A stretch of 64,000 nucleotides of DNA from Ensifer adhaerens (GCF_002007205.1 NZ_LAZS01000005.1:1240001-1304000), one strand, 5' to 3'; numbered from the stretch's first letter, positions 29,601 through 37,510 are shown. Translations and numbers: made by a program. Notes: a model not told the origin generated them from the letters alone.

Positions 29601-29881
29601 GTGCCGATCGCCGTGTTCATCTGCATGCCGCCGGACAGCAGTTCCGTATTGTCACCGGATCCGTGACAGGCGCCGCAGCCTGCGGCGTTGAACATGTATT
29701 TGCCGTTGTCGACATTGGCCTTGTAGGTGGAGAAGGCATCCTCAGAGAAGGCATCGCGCGCCGAGGCACTAGCGGGACAGAGCAAGACTGTGACTAGCGC
29801 CGCGAACGAAACGGCCCAATATCCGCGGCCAAGACCGGACAATGGCGAGACGCCTTCTCGCTTTCTCTGCAGACCGCACAT
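26657..29881 (-). CDS. Large exported tetra-haem c protein with C-terminal DUF4384-like domain
   Basis: A 1,074-aa protein with a signal peptide (about 1-41) and four CxxCH haem-binding sites: Cys69-His73, Cys213-His217, Cys350-His354 and Cys734-His738. Residues about 50-305 resemble the cytochrome subunits of membrane-bound alcohol/gluconate dehydrogenases (NISPHANGIGGW, YPVMPYTSYGGM). About 435-800 is a separate region with WFMSNGARPEIYNRLM, ERHDMPFGGYYWKSYDF and IFSLPNGLQGYYLS before the fourth haem; I do not know its function. About 930-1040 is DUF4384-like (LELALKVKSTTAKVGDELSF, then LQILYVEENGNVEVIP). Second gene of the operon, after the membrane flavocytochrome. Electron transfer in the periplasm is likely; donor and acceptor unknown. 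Confidence 0.85.
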   Translation of the reverse strand: MCGLQRKREGVSPLSGLGRGYWAVSFAALVTVLLCPASASARDAFSEDAFSTYKANVDNGKYMFNAAGCGACHGSGDNTELLSGGMQMNTAIGTFYAPNISPHANGIGGWTNAQFLNAVLVGLDREGNNLYPVMPYTSYGGMKPEDALDIKAYIETLPQTDAASKEHEIAFPFSRQTTITLWKRSHFTVPSYQPREETQAERGRYLVENIGGCGDCHTPRTTTYGLDLERAYQGEKDLTGAVAPDISKAKMAGLVSPEVFTKGLIDEGKKLSGAPISDPVMRRLAKGLSVLSDDDRRAIYAFLADREVKAPAPVAQSVTAVCKENTATEALGGGNAVLAQQADAFIGRYCRNCHGPGESSQGSYPAGDLASIAADANFVVPGDAAKSRLYTTVVSGRMPLGKRPSAEEIKVLEDWINSLNERSLPQTAAAKPDRSRPILTYDQFVEAALKDIATVNALDRPFMRYFSYRDQYNGMMGCEDDQTFMKRMDVLAGGFKKLLNSLSYGPKLVLPAEVDGTKGLLVRVDLRELQWDEADYDFLIKRYFYGVDPESDASLSALSREMATTLPIMRVDWFMSNGARPEIYNRLMRLPTEISELEKRFNIDAAENIRRRNVLRAGFADGSSGVSDHNRMLERHDMPFGGYYWKSYDFGGDVGKQVLKRFPHGPTELAPLDAGLVPFEHDGGEMIFSLPNGLQGYYLSTSAGKQLDVGPTTIVSFRKRPIGKGVEIINARSCVDCHADGILSKRDQLREQIETSTLFSKDQQDVLLAMYVKQEELDETYRKDRERFVNALKTLGVTEPTPDGGLQSKHAPGEAEIITYFADKYEDELDFDALAAEFDMTPKQFSEAIKRVTNSDVLRLGLDWVTTLEAGGTIPRNELEQQYALLLEPLSQRRPLDTAALIVAGAEPDDAKPQSIAAAVPDYRKQDKDSGTKLELALKVKSTTAKVGDELSFELRANQACELQILYVEENGNVEVIPDVMIGNTTLKPGERRLIPQPGTGTLTFDTPAPAETMLAFCRTGGLGDQKLTVEKAREYVATSRLPPTRGLAINLAKRAQGDAGASSVQMVTFEIKD

Positions 29882-29928
29882 GAAACCTACTCCCTAAAAC
29901 AATAGAATCGTTACTGAAATCTGCTGCC

Positions 29929-31188
29929 TTATCGAAACTGAAATCGCTCGAACTCGACCCGTTTCGGTCGCTTGCCAAGATCTTTCAAGCCCTTGACGAT
30001 CGCTTCCCTGAGGGGTGGCGGGCCGCAAAACCAGAGATCGGCGTCGGCCGGATCGATCGCGCTGCGGCTCACCAGATTGGCCGCATCCAGTCGTCCGTCC
30101 ACGGAACTGTCGTGCAGGACAAAAGTGAAGTTGCCGAGCCTTCCGGCCTGCCCCTCGAAGGTCTCCAGGCCGATCGCCTCGCGCCGGTCGCGCACGCAAT
30201 AGACCATGTGGATGTCCTGCCCCTCGTCGCCCTTCAGATGCCGCGCCATCGCCAGGAACGGCGTGACGCCGATGCCGCCGGCAAGCCAGATCTGCTTCTT
30301 GCCGCCGCGGCGATGGTTGAAGCGGCCATAACCGCCCTCAAGCTTCAACCGGTCACCGACCGCGATATTGTCCCGAAGCGCCTGGGTGTAATCGCCAAGC
30401 GGCTTGATCGCGAAGCGCACGACCCCGTCGGGCTCGATACCCGCGATCGTGAACGGGTGCGGCTCGCGCAGGCCCGGCTTCAGCACGCGCAGAAAACCGA
30501 ACTGCCCCGGCCTGGCACGCAAGGCACGCCGCAACGGCCGCGCCGCAATCACCGTCGCCCCATCCTCCCGCGCCACATCGAAGACCTCATAGCTGCGCGT
30601 GCGCAACCAGGGCAGAAGCTGTGTATAGGCGTAGCTCAGGATGCCAAGGGCCGCGAAGGCGTTGAGGTAGACTGCCAGCAGCGCGGTGCCGTCATAGGGG
30701 CGCTTGATGAACATCTGATGGAAGGCGACCATCATGAAGAGCAGACCGATGAAGCGGTGCGTGTAGCGCCAAAGATGGTAGGGAATCTCGATCTTCGTGC
30801 GCGGGATGACCTTGACGATGCTGAGAACGAGCAAAGCGACGAAAGCGTAGAAGGCGTATTTTCCGGCGGACGCAGCGAGTTCGTTCAGACCGCTCGTCAG
30901 CGCCAGGCCCTTGAAATCGGGCTTCAGGAAATAATGGATGAGGATGAGGACCAGAACCGAGATGCCGATCCTGCGATGAAAATGATAGACGCGATCAAGC
31001 CCGCCGAACAGGCCTTCGACGAAGGGCGGACGAGCGGCCATGAACTGAGCAATCGCCATGCCGACGAAGGCGGCCGACGAGGCCATCAGCGAGAACGTCG
31101 TCAATGCATTGGTGTGACTGACCGCCGGCACGGCCAGCAGCGCCGCAAATGCCATCAACGACCAGACCAGAAACGCGCCCACTTGCAC
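29929..31188 (-). CDS. Ferric reductase-like transmembrane flavocytochrome
   Basis: A 419-aa membrane protein of the ferric reductase/NADPH oxidase-like superfamily. Six predicted membrane helices occupy about 1-190; paired histidines in DRVYHFHRRIG, LILIHYFL, HLWRYTHRFIG and MVAFHQMF are candidate b-haem ligands. The C-terminal half binds FAD (EPHPFTIAGIEPDG) and NAD(P)H (WLAGGIGVTPF; FCGPPPLREAI). It can therefore move electrons from cytosolic NAD(P)H across the membrane. No ATG is available; GTG at 31188 with GAGGGG 6 bases ahead is chosen. It is the first gene of the caspase/cytochrome operon and is divergent from a GntR regulator. Confidence 0.86.
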   Translation of the reverse strand: MQVGAFLVWSLMAFAALLAVPAVSHTNALTTFSLMASSAAFVGMAIAQFMAARPPFVEGLFGGLDRVYHFHRRIGISVLVLILIHYFLKPDFKGLALTSGLNELAASAGKYAFYAFVALLVLSIVKVIPRTKIEIPYHLWRYTHRFIGLLFMMVAFHQMFIKRPYDGTALLAVYLNAFAALGILSYAYTQLLPWLRTRSYEVFDVAREDGATVIAARPLRRALRARPGQFGFLRVLKPGLREPHPFTIAGIEPDGVVRFAIKPLGDYTQALRDNIAVGDRLKLEGGYGRFNHRRGGKKQIWLAGGIGVTPFLAMARHLKGDEGQDIHMVYCVRDRREAIGLETFEGQAGRLGNFTFVLHDSSVDGRLDAANLVSRSAIDPADADLWFCGPPPLREAIVKGLKDLGKRPKRVEFERFQFR

Positions 31189-31558
31189 CTTGCGCCCCTC
31201 AACGCCGATGGCTGACGGTTGTTGCCCTTCACCTTCTGCCCGTTGCCTTCGATCTCAGCCGACCAAGGAAACATGCAACCAAGCTCTGTGCCACAACGGC
31301 CCTCGCGCCTCTTTCACGCGCGGCCCTTTTGGGAGAGTGGCAAGCACCTCCCTGTTCGTCAACACGATTCCTATCGGAACGGCCGGTGAGGTTCGTTTAT
31401 TCATGCCTTTGAAATCCGTATTTTTTAAGCATACGCTTATTTTTCCGTCCGCGCCTGCGAGCATCCCCTCATGACCTGCTCTGGTGCGGGGCGCCGCGCG
31501 CTTGCCTCACCGCCGAAAATTGTGCAAGTTACTGATATATCAGAACCAAAGGAACGAT
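31189..31558. other. Divergent control region of the caspase/cytochrome operon and gntR gene
   Basis: 370 bases with no gene. It contains AT-rich stretches near 31425-31445, a natural place for promoters, and the palindrome listed separately near the gntR start. I cannot name a confident -35/-10 pair for either direction. Confidence 0.4.
31532..31543. promoter_or_regulatory. 12-bp perfect palindrome ahead of the GntR regulator
   Basis: CTGATATATCAG lies 15 bases before the regulator's ATG. GntR-family regulators of the FadR type often bind short palindromes in their own promoter. That this is the operator is inference. Confidence 0.4.
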
Positions 31559-32176
31559 ATGTCATCGCAGTCCCAGGCTCACCTCGCCTATCTCGCGCTC
31601 GAACGCCTGATCGTCACGTTGAAGCTCGAGCCCGGCGCCCTGGTCACCGAGCGACAGTTGATCGAACTTGCCGGTCTCGGACGAACACCGGTTCGCGAAG
31701 CGATCCAGAAATTGGCCTGGCAAGGCCTCATGGAGATCCGCCCACGGGTCGGCCTGCAAATCACCCGGATCCGGCCGGACGACCAGGTGCATGTCATGCA
31801 GACGCGCCAGAAGCTGGAGCCGCTTGCCGCCGCCCTCGTCGCAACGCACGCAAGCGCCGAGGAGCGAAGCGCGATGAAAGCCTGCGGTGCGGAGATGGCC
31901 GCCTGTCTTGATGCGGGCGACATGGGGGGCTTTCTCGTCGCCGACAAGGTGTTCGACGAACTGATGGAAGAAGCCTGCCCCAACCGGTTCCTGACCGCAG
32001 CACTTGCCCCGCTGCAGACACATGCGCGCCGCATCTGGTTTGCTTCGTCCTCGCCTGAAAAGATGGCCGGATCGGTCCGCCGCCATGTCACGGTGATCGA
32101 TGCGATCGAGCGGGCCGACGCTGAAGGCGCGTCGGCCGCGATGGCGGACCTGATGAGCTATCTATCAGACGCCTGA
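31559..32176 (+). CDS. GntR family transcriptional regulator (FCD domain)
   Basis: A 205-aa regulator. The winged helix (about 10-75) has LALERLIVTLKLEPGALVTE and GLGRTPVREAIQKL, the classic GntR recognition helix, followed by LMEIRPRVGLQI. The C-terminal helices form an FCD-type effector domain, which usually binds small organic acids. AAAGGA stands 6 bases ahead of the ATG at 31559. It is divergent from the flavocytochrome operon and convergent with the disrupted CoA-transferase gene; either could be its target. Confidence 0.88.
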   Translation: MSSQSQAHLAYLALERLIVTLKLEPGALVTERQLIELAGLGRTPVREAIQKLAWQGLMEIRPRVGLQITRIRPDDQVHVMQTRQKLEPLAAALVATHASAEERSAMKACGAEMAACLDAGDMGGFLVADKVFDELMEEACPNRFLTAALAPLQTHARRIWFASSSPEKMAGSVRRHVTVIDAIERADAEGASAAMADLMSYLSDA

Positions 32177-32245
32177 AGAAACCTTGCCTGCACGAGAAGA
32201 AACAACGGCAAGCGATTGCTTTCAAAGTTGTTTCTTCAACACACT

Positions 32246-33765
32246 TCAGGCCGTCGGCATCATGCTGCCGGTCTTCAGCCGGCGCACATGCCAGTCGAAA
32301 GCCTCTTCCAGAATATGCGGGGTCTGTCCGCCACGGGTGGCGACCGCACGATTGAAGTAATCCGACAAAAGCTCCCGATAGGCCGGGTGGCAGCAGTTTT
32401 CGATGATGACGGGTGCGCGCTCCCGCGGCGCCAGGCCGCGCAGATCTGCAAGACCATGCTCGGTCACCAGAATATCGACGTCGTGCTCCGTGTGGTCGAC
32501 ATGGGACACCATCGGCACGACAGACGATATCGCCCCGCCCTTGGCAACCGACTTGGCGACGAAGATCGACAGGAAGGCGTTGCGGGCGAAATCGCCGGAG
32601 CCGCCGATACCGTTCATCATGTCGGACCGCCGACATGGGTCGAGTTGACGTTGCCGTAAATATCGAATTCGAGCGCCGTGTTGATGCCGATGACACCGAG
32701 GCGCCGAATGATCTCCGGATGATTGCTCACCTCCTGCGGCCGCAGCACCAGCTTGTCCTTGTAGGCGCGGATGTTGCGGAACACGCGATCAGCCCAGGCG
32801 CTGGAAAGCGTCATCGACGAGGCCGAGGCAAAGCTCAGCTTGCCGGCCTCGAAAAGCTCAATCGTGCTGTCCTGAAGCACCTCGCTGTACATGCGCAGGT
32901 CATGGAACGGGCTGTCGACAAGGCCGCTCAGGACCGAATTGGCGATCACGCCGATGCCCGCCTGCAGCGGGTTCAGCGTCATGTCGAGCCGCCCCTTACG
33001 CACCTCTTCCTGCAGGAAACCGATCAGATGGCCGGCGATGGCCGTGGTCTCGACATCCGGTGGCGAGATGCGTGCGGCGCTGTCCTCCTTCTCGGTGACG
33101 ACGATCGCAACGATCTTCTCGGGATCGACGGGGATATAGGGCGAGCCCGCGCGGCTGTCGCAGGCGACGACCGGGATCGGCGTGCGGCTCGGGCGCTTCG
33201 CCGGAATATAGATATCGTGCAGGCCCTCGAGCTCGGGGCTATGGCTGAGATTGAGCTCGACGATCACTTTCTTTGCCAGGATCGCGAAGCTTGCGGAATT
33301 GCCGACCGACGTCGACGGCACGATGCCGCCATCCTCGGTGATCGCCACTGCCTCAACCACCGCATAGTCGATCGGGCTGATCTGGCCGGTCCGCAGTTGC
33401 TCAACGGTTTCCGAAAGATGCTGGTCGATGAACATCACCTCGCCGCGGTTGATCGCGGCCCTCAGAACCGGATCGGACTGGAACGGTAGGCGCCTGGCAA
33501 GGACGCCGGCTTCCGTCAGCGTCTTGTCGATGTCGTGCCCAAGCGAAGCCCCGGTCATCAGCGTGATGCGAAACTTCTCCCGGGCCGCCCGCTCGGCCAT
33601 GGCAAGCGGCACTGCCTTCGCGTCGCCGGCCTTGGTGAAACCGCTCATGCCGATGGTCATGCCGTCCTTGATCAGCGCAGCCGCGTCTTCCGGCGTGGCG
33701 ATGCGGTCGCGCAACGGCTTGCAGCGGATCCTGGTTTCCAGGGCGGATTGCGGAACTCGGCTCAT
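32246..33765 (-). pseudogene. Acetyl-CoA hydrolase / succinate CoA-transferase family gene, broken by a frameshift
   Basis: The first frame (33765 to about 32617) covers about 380 residues from MSRVPQSALETRI to NVNSTHVGG and then runs into TGA. The rest of the family's sequence, from MMNGIGGSGDFARNAFLSIF to the C-terminus, continues in another frame to 32246. Together they give about 505 residues, the family's normal length. One base missing near 32627-32634 explains the break; restoring one base would give GGSDMMNGIGG. The family interconverts acetyl-CoA or succinyl-CoA and acetate. Start ATG has GGGAG upstream. Either a real recent mutation or a sequencing error. Confidence 0.85.
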
Positions 33766-33970
33766 CGGGCACTCCCAGCAATGGCCCACGAGGCTCATTC
33801 TGGACGGCGCGGGCTTGGTTCGGCGTACGCTTGTTTTCGCATGGCTGCGTGCGCACGCTATGAAGATTTGCGGGAGCACGATAGCTCTTGGAGACGCCGG
33901 GCGGTACGCAGAATTGGAAAGGCGGGGCTACCGCATGCGCATAGCTCAGCAGGCGTTCAGCCAGAAATGA

Positions 33971-33999
33971 CGAAGGGCGCACCCAAGGCACGCCCTTCG
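33971..33999 (-). terminator. Hairpin after fpr
   Basis: A 9-bp stem (33971-33979 with 33991-33999) with an 11-base loop lies 24 bases after the fpr stop. The tail TCATTTC is only moderately T-rich, so termination strength is uncertain. The rest of the gap from 33766 to 34022 holds the CoA-transferase promoter region and nothing else I can name. Confidence 0.5.
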
Positions 34000-34022
34000 A
34001 ACCTCAACTGCACAAAAAACGA

Positions 34023-34835
34023 TCAGCCGACGAAGGCCCGTTCGATCACGAATTCAGCCGGCTTGTTGTTGGCGCCTTCCGTCAGGCCGGCGGCCTCGAG
34101 GATTTCCTTGGTGTCCTTCAGCATCGCCGTCGAGCCGCAGATCATGCCGCGATCGACGGCCGGATCGAGCGGCGGCAGGCCGAGATCGGAGAAGAACTTG
34201 CCGTTGACCATCAGGTCGGTGATTCGTCCCTTGAAGGCGAAATCCTCGCGGGTCACCGTCGCGTAGTGGCGCAACTTGTCGCCGACGATCTCGTTCAGAA
34301 ATTCGTGGTTGCGGATTTCCTCGACGAGATCGAAACCGTATTTCAGCTCGGCGACATCGCGGCAGGTGTGGGTGAGGATCACTTCCTCGAATTTCTCATA
34401 GGTCTCGGGATCGCGGATCAGGCTGGCGAAGGGCGCAATGCCGGTGCCGGTCGAGAACATGTAGAGCCGGCGGCCGGGAACGAGCGCGTCGAGCACCAGC
34501 GTGCCGGTCGGCTTCTTGCGCATCAGCACCTTGTCGCCGGGCTTGATCCCTTGCAGGTGCGAGGTCAGCGGGCCATCCGGCACCTTGATCGAGAAGAACT
34601 CGAGTTCTTCGTCCCAGGCGGGGCTGGCGATCGAATAGGCGCGATAGACCGGCTTGTCGCCGACCATCAGGCCGATCATCGCGAATTCGCCCGAGCGGAA
34701 GCGGAATTCGGCAGGGCGGGTCATGCGGAAGCGGAAGAGCCGATCCGTATAGTGTTCAACGCTGGTTACCGTCTCGACGTAGACGCCTGCCGGTGCCTGG
34801 ATCGCGAAATCTTCCGTTTTTGCCGGAGCATTCAT
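34023..34835 (-). CDS. fpr: Ferredoxin--NADP+ reductase
   Basis: FAD enzyme moving electrons between NADPH and ferredoxin or flavodoxin. 270 aa, bacterial subclass: FAD-binding RAYSIASPAWDE near residue 60, NADP-binding STGTGIAPFASLIRDP near 125-140, and a C-terminus ending AFVG, typical of the bacterial-type enzymes. It lies downstream of the siroheme-type reductase and DUF934 genes, separated by 147 bases, and could supply reducing power to that reductase. Confidence 0.93.
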   Translation of the reverse strand: MNAPAKTEDFAIQAPAGVYVETVTSVEHYTDRLFRFRMTRPAEFRFRSGEFAMIGLMVGDKPVYRAYSIASPAWDEELEFFSIKVPDGPLTSHLQGIKPGDKVLMRKKPTGTLVLDALVPGRRLYMFSTGTGIAPFASLIRDPETYEKFEEVILTHTCRDVAELKYGFDLVEEIRNHEFLNEIVGDKLRHYATVTREDFAFKGRITDLMVNGKFFSDLGLPPLDPAVDRGMICGSTAMLKDTKEILEAAGLTEGANNKPAEFVIERAFVG

Positions 34836-34982
34836 CTTAGCTACAAGTCCTGTAAATGATGACCCTGTCTATCAACAATAAGCCGATATTCCAAGCTGCG
34901 CCTTGTTGAAAGGAAATCTCTTCCAAATATAGTCGCTTTTGGGGATTTCGGCGTGCTTCACACTGTCGCGGCCAACTCTACC

Positions 34983-35483
34983 CTATGACACCCGGCGCCA
35001 GCTATAGGATTTAGCGTCGGTCGAGGGCTTGGCGGTCGGCTGGTAGTGCACGGCAATGCCCGGCAGGCGTCCTTCTGAAAGACGCTTCAGCGCCGTCGCG
35101 TTGCTGACGGCAAAGCTTTCGACACCACAGCGCAGCATCAGCGGGATCTGGTCGATCAGCACGTCGCCGACCGCCCTCACCTCGCCGCTGAAGCCAAGGC
35201 GCGAGCGCAGCAGCGACGCATGGCTGAAGGCGCGGCCGTCGTTAAACGCCGGGAACGCGACAGCAACCAGCGCAAGGCGGTCAAGGTGCGGCGCAAGCTT
35301 CGTCACGTCGTCGGCCGGCGTGATGACCACGCCGAGACCGGTTTCGTCGCTGTCTGCGACCTTGGCGAGGAAGGCGTCGAGACCGACGATCGCCTTCTCG
35401 TTCGAGCCTGCCTTGGTTTCCTCCGTCTCGATGACCCAGGGATCATCGCCCACGAAGCCGGTTTCCTTCCAGATTTTCGTCAT
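34983..35483 (-). CDS. DUF934 family protein
   Basis: A 166-aa protein found beside sulfite/nitrite reductase genes in many proteobacteria; function not established. LGVVITPADDVTKLAPHLDRLALVAVAFP and the segment FSHASLLRSRLGFSGEVRAVGDVL are the recognisable core. It begins 17 bases after the reductase gene and is presumably co-transcribed. Confidence 0.85.
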   Translation of the reverse strand: MTKIWKETGFVGDDPWVIETEETKAGSNEKAIVGLDAFLAKVADSDETGLGVVITPADDVTKLAPHLDRLALVAVAFPAFNDGRAFSHASLLRSRLGFSGEVRAVGDVLIDQIPLMLRCGVESFAVSNATALKRLSEGRLPGIAVHYQPTAKPSTDAKSYSWRRVS

Positions 35484-35500
35484 GTCCGTTCCTCAGCGCC

Positions 35501-37171
35501 TCAGGCAGCTTCCTGCGCGCTGCCGTAGAGCGCATCCTTGAAGGGTTGCGGGCCGACGCGGCGATAGGCCTCGAGGAACGTCTCTTGACCGTCGCGGCGC
35601 AGTCCCAAGTAGGTGTCGACGATGGTCTCGACGGCGTCGGTCACCTTCTCCGGCTCGAAGCCGCGGCCGATGATCTCGCCGATCGAGGTGTTCTCGTCGC
35701 CGGAGCCGCCGAGCGTGATCTGATAGAGTTCCGCACCCTTCTTCTCGACACCGAGCAGGCCAATATGGCCGACATGATGATGACCGCAGGCATTGATGCA
35801 GCCGGAGATCTTGATCTTCAGCTCGCCAATCTCGGCCTGGCGCTCGGGCGAGCCGAAGCGGGTCGAAATCTCCTGCGCCACCGGTATGGAGCGCGCATTG
35901 GCAAGCGCGCAGTAGTCCAGGCCGGGACAGGCGATGATGTCGGTGATCAGGCCGGCATTGGCGGTCGCGAGACCGGCGGCGACCAGTGCGCGGTAAACCG
36001 GCTCAAGATCGGCCAGCGCCACGTGCGGCAGGATCAGGTTCTGTTCGTGGCTGACGCGGATCTCGTCGAAGGCATATTCCTCGGCGATATCGGCAACGGC
36101 GTCCATCTGCGCGTCGCTGGCGTCACCCGGAATGCCGCCGATCGGCTTCAGCGAGATCGTCACCATGCCGTAATCCGGATGCTTGTGCGGTTGCACGTTC
36201 TGCTGCACCCAGCGGGCAAACTCGCTGTCGGTCTTCTTCCAGCGCGCCAGGCTCTCCCAGCCTTCGGCGCGGTTGTCGAGAGCCGGCGGCGCGAAATAGG
36301 TGGAGATCGCCTGGATGTCGGTCTCCGGCAGCTTCAGCTCGGTGTCCTTGAGGGCCGCGAACTCGACTTCGACCTGACGCGACAATTCTTCGGCGCCGGT
36401 CTCGTGTACGAGGATCTTGATGCGGGCCTTGTACTTGTTGTCGCGGCGGCCGTGCAGGTTGTACACACGCATGATCGCCGTGGTGTAGGACAGCAGGTCC
36501 TCCTCCGGCAGGAAGTCGCGGATTTTCTTGGCGATCATCGGCGTGCGGCCCTGACCACCGCCAACATAGACGGCAAAGCCGAGGCGGCCGTTCTCATCCT
36601 TCTTCAGGTGCAGGCCGATATCGTGAACCTGGATCGCGGCGCGGTCGCGCTCGGCGCCGGTGACGGCGATCTTGAACTTGCGCGGCAGGAACGAGAATTC
36701 CGGATGCACGCTCGACCATTGCCTGAGGATTTCGGCATAAGGCCTTGGATCGGCTACCTCATCGGCGGCCGCGCCGGCGAAGTGGTCAGCCGTGACGTTG
36801 CGAATGCAGTTGCCCGAGGTCTGCAGCGCATGCATCTCGACGCTTGCCAGTTCGTTGAGGATATCCGGCGTGTCGGAAAGGCGCGGCCAGTTGTACTGGA
36901 TGTTCTGGCGCGTGGTGAAGTGGCCATAGCCGCGGTCATACTTGCGCGCGATATGGGCGAGCATGCGCATCTGGCGGCTCGACAGCGTGCCATAGGGAAT
37001 GGCGACGCGCAGCATATAGGCATGAAGCTGCAGGTAGACGCCGTTCATCAGGCGAAGCGGCTTGAAGGCGTCTTCGGCGAGCTCACCGCTCAGGCGGCGC
37101 TCGACCTGGTCGCGGAACTGTTCGACGCGGGAGGAAACGAAGGCGTGGTCGAATTCATCGTAGCGGTACAT
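35501..37171 (-). CDS. cysI: Siroheme/[4Fe-4S] nitrite/sulfite reductase hemoprotein
   Basis: Six-electron reductase, most likely reducing sulfite to sulfide in cysteine synthesis. 556 aa with the duplicated ferredoxin-like/siroheme domains; TSGNCIRNVTADHFAG near 118-133, and the cluster ligands Cys415, Cys421 (CPGLDYC) and Cys458, Cys462 (CINAC) followed by HHHVGHIG. Sulfite is favoured over nitrite because of the DUF2849/cysG/DUF934 neighbours, but sequence alone does not settle it. No flavoprotein CysJ is seen, so electrons probably come from ferredoxin. Confidence 0.9.
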   Translation of the reverse strand: MYRYDEFDHAFVSSRVEQFRDQVERRLSGELAEDAFKPLRLMNGVYLQLHAYMLRVAIPYGTLSSRQMRMLAHIARKYDRGYGHFTTRQNIQYNWPRLSDTPDILNELASVEMHALQTSGNCIRNVTADHFAGAAADEVADPRPYAEILRQWSSVHPEFSFLPRKFKIAVTGAERDRAAIQVHDIGLHLKKDENGRLGFAVYVGGGQGRTPMIAKKIRDFLPEEDLLSYTTAIMRVYNLHGRRDNKYKARIKILVHETGAEELSRQVEVEFAALKDTELKLPETDIQAISTYFAPPALDNRAEGWESLARWKKTDSEFARWVQQNVQPHKHPDYGMVTISLKPIGGIPGDASDAQMDAVADIAEEYAFDEIRVSHEQNLILPHVALADLEPVYRALVAAGLATANAGLITDIIACPGLDYCALANARSIPVAQEISTRFGSPERQAEIGELKIKISGCINACGHHHVGHIGLLGVEKKGAELYQITLGGSGDENTSIGEIIGRGFEPEKVTDAVETIVDTYLGLRRDGQETFLEAYRRVGPQPFKDALYGSAQEAA

Positions 37172-37185
37172 GGGGTATCGGTTCC

Positions 37186-37500
37186 TCAGGCAGCGTGTTT
37201 CGGGCCGGAAAGGCCATTGTAGCCGGCAGCATAGGGGATCGAGGGCCCTTCGGCGCGGATGCGTTCGCGCATGCGCAGCGGACGAAGCGTACCGTTGACC
37301 TCTTCGACATCGACGACATTCACATCGACGACCTTGTTGTCATCGAACGCCTGTTTGCCCGTGGCTTCAAGCGCCGTCACAGCCTCGGCGTGGCGGGCAA
37401 TGAACGCATCCTGAAGCGACTCGCCCCAGTTGCCCGCAGCATCCAGCCAGACGGAGATCCCGTCCGAAAGCCGATTTGCCGTCAATACCTTGCTCACCAT
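37186..37500 (-). CDS. DUF2849 family protein
   Basis: A 104-aa protein of unknown function that regularly sits between cysG and the siroheme reductase gene in Rhizobiales. LTANRLSDGISVWLDAAGNW at the N-terminus and VVDVNVVDVEEVNGTLRPLRMRE-type strands identify it. Gaps of 14 and 10 bases to its neighbours indicate an operon. Confidence 0.85.
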   Translation of the reverse strand: MVSKVLTANRLSDGISVWLDAAGNWGESLQDAFIARHAEAVTALEATGKQAFDDNKVVDVNVVDVEEVNGTLRPLRMRERIRAEGPSIPYAAGYNGLSGPKHAA

Positions 37501-37510
37501 CGTCTCTTCC

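Noticed and set aside
32617-32640. Programmed -1 frameshift in the CoA-transferase
   Set aside because: There is no slippery heptamer or following hairpin that I can see, and the family is not known to use frameshifting; mutation or sequencing error is simpler.
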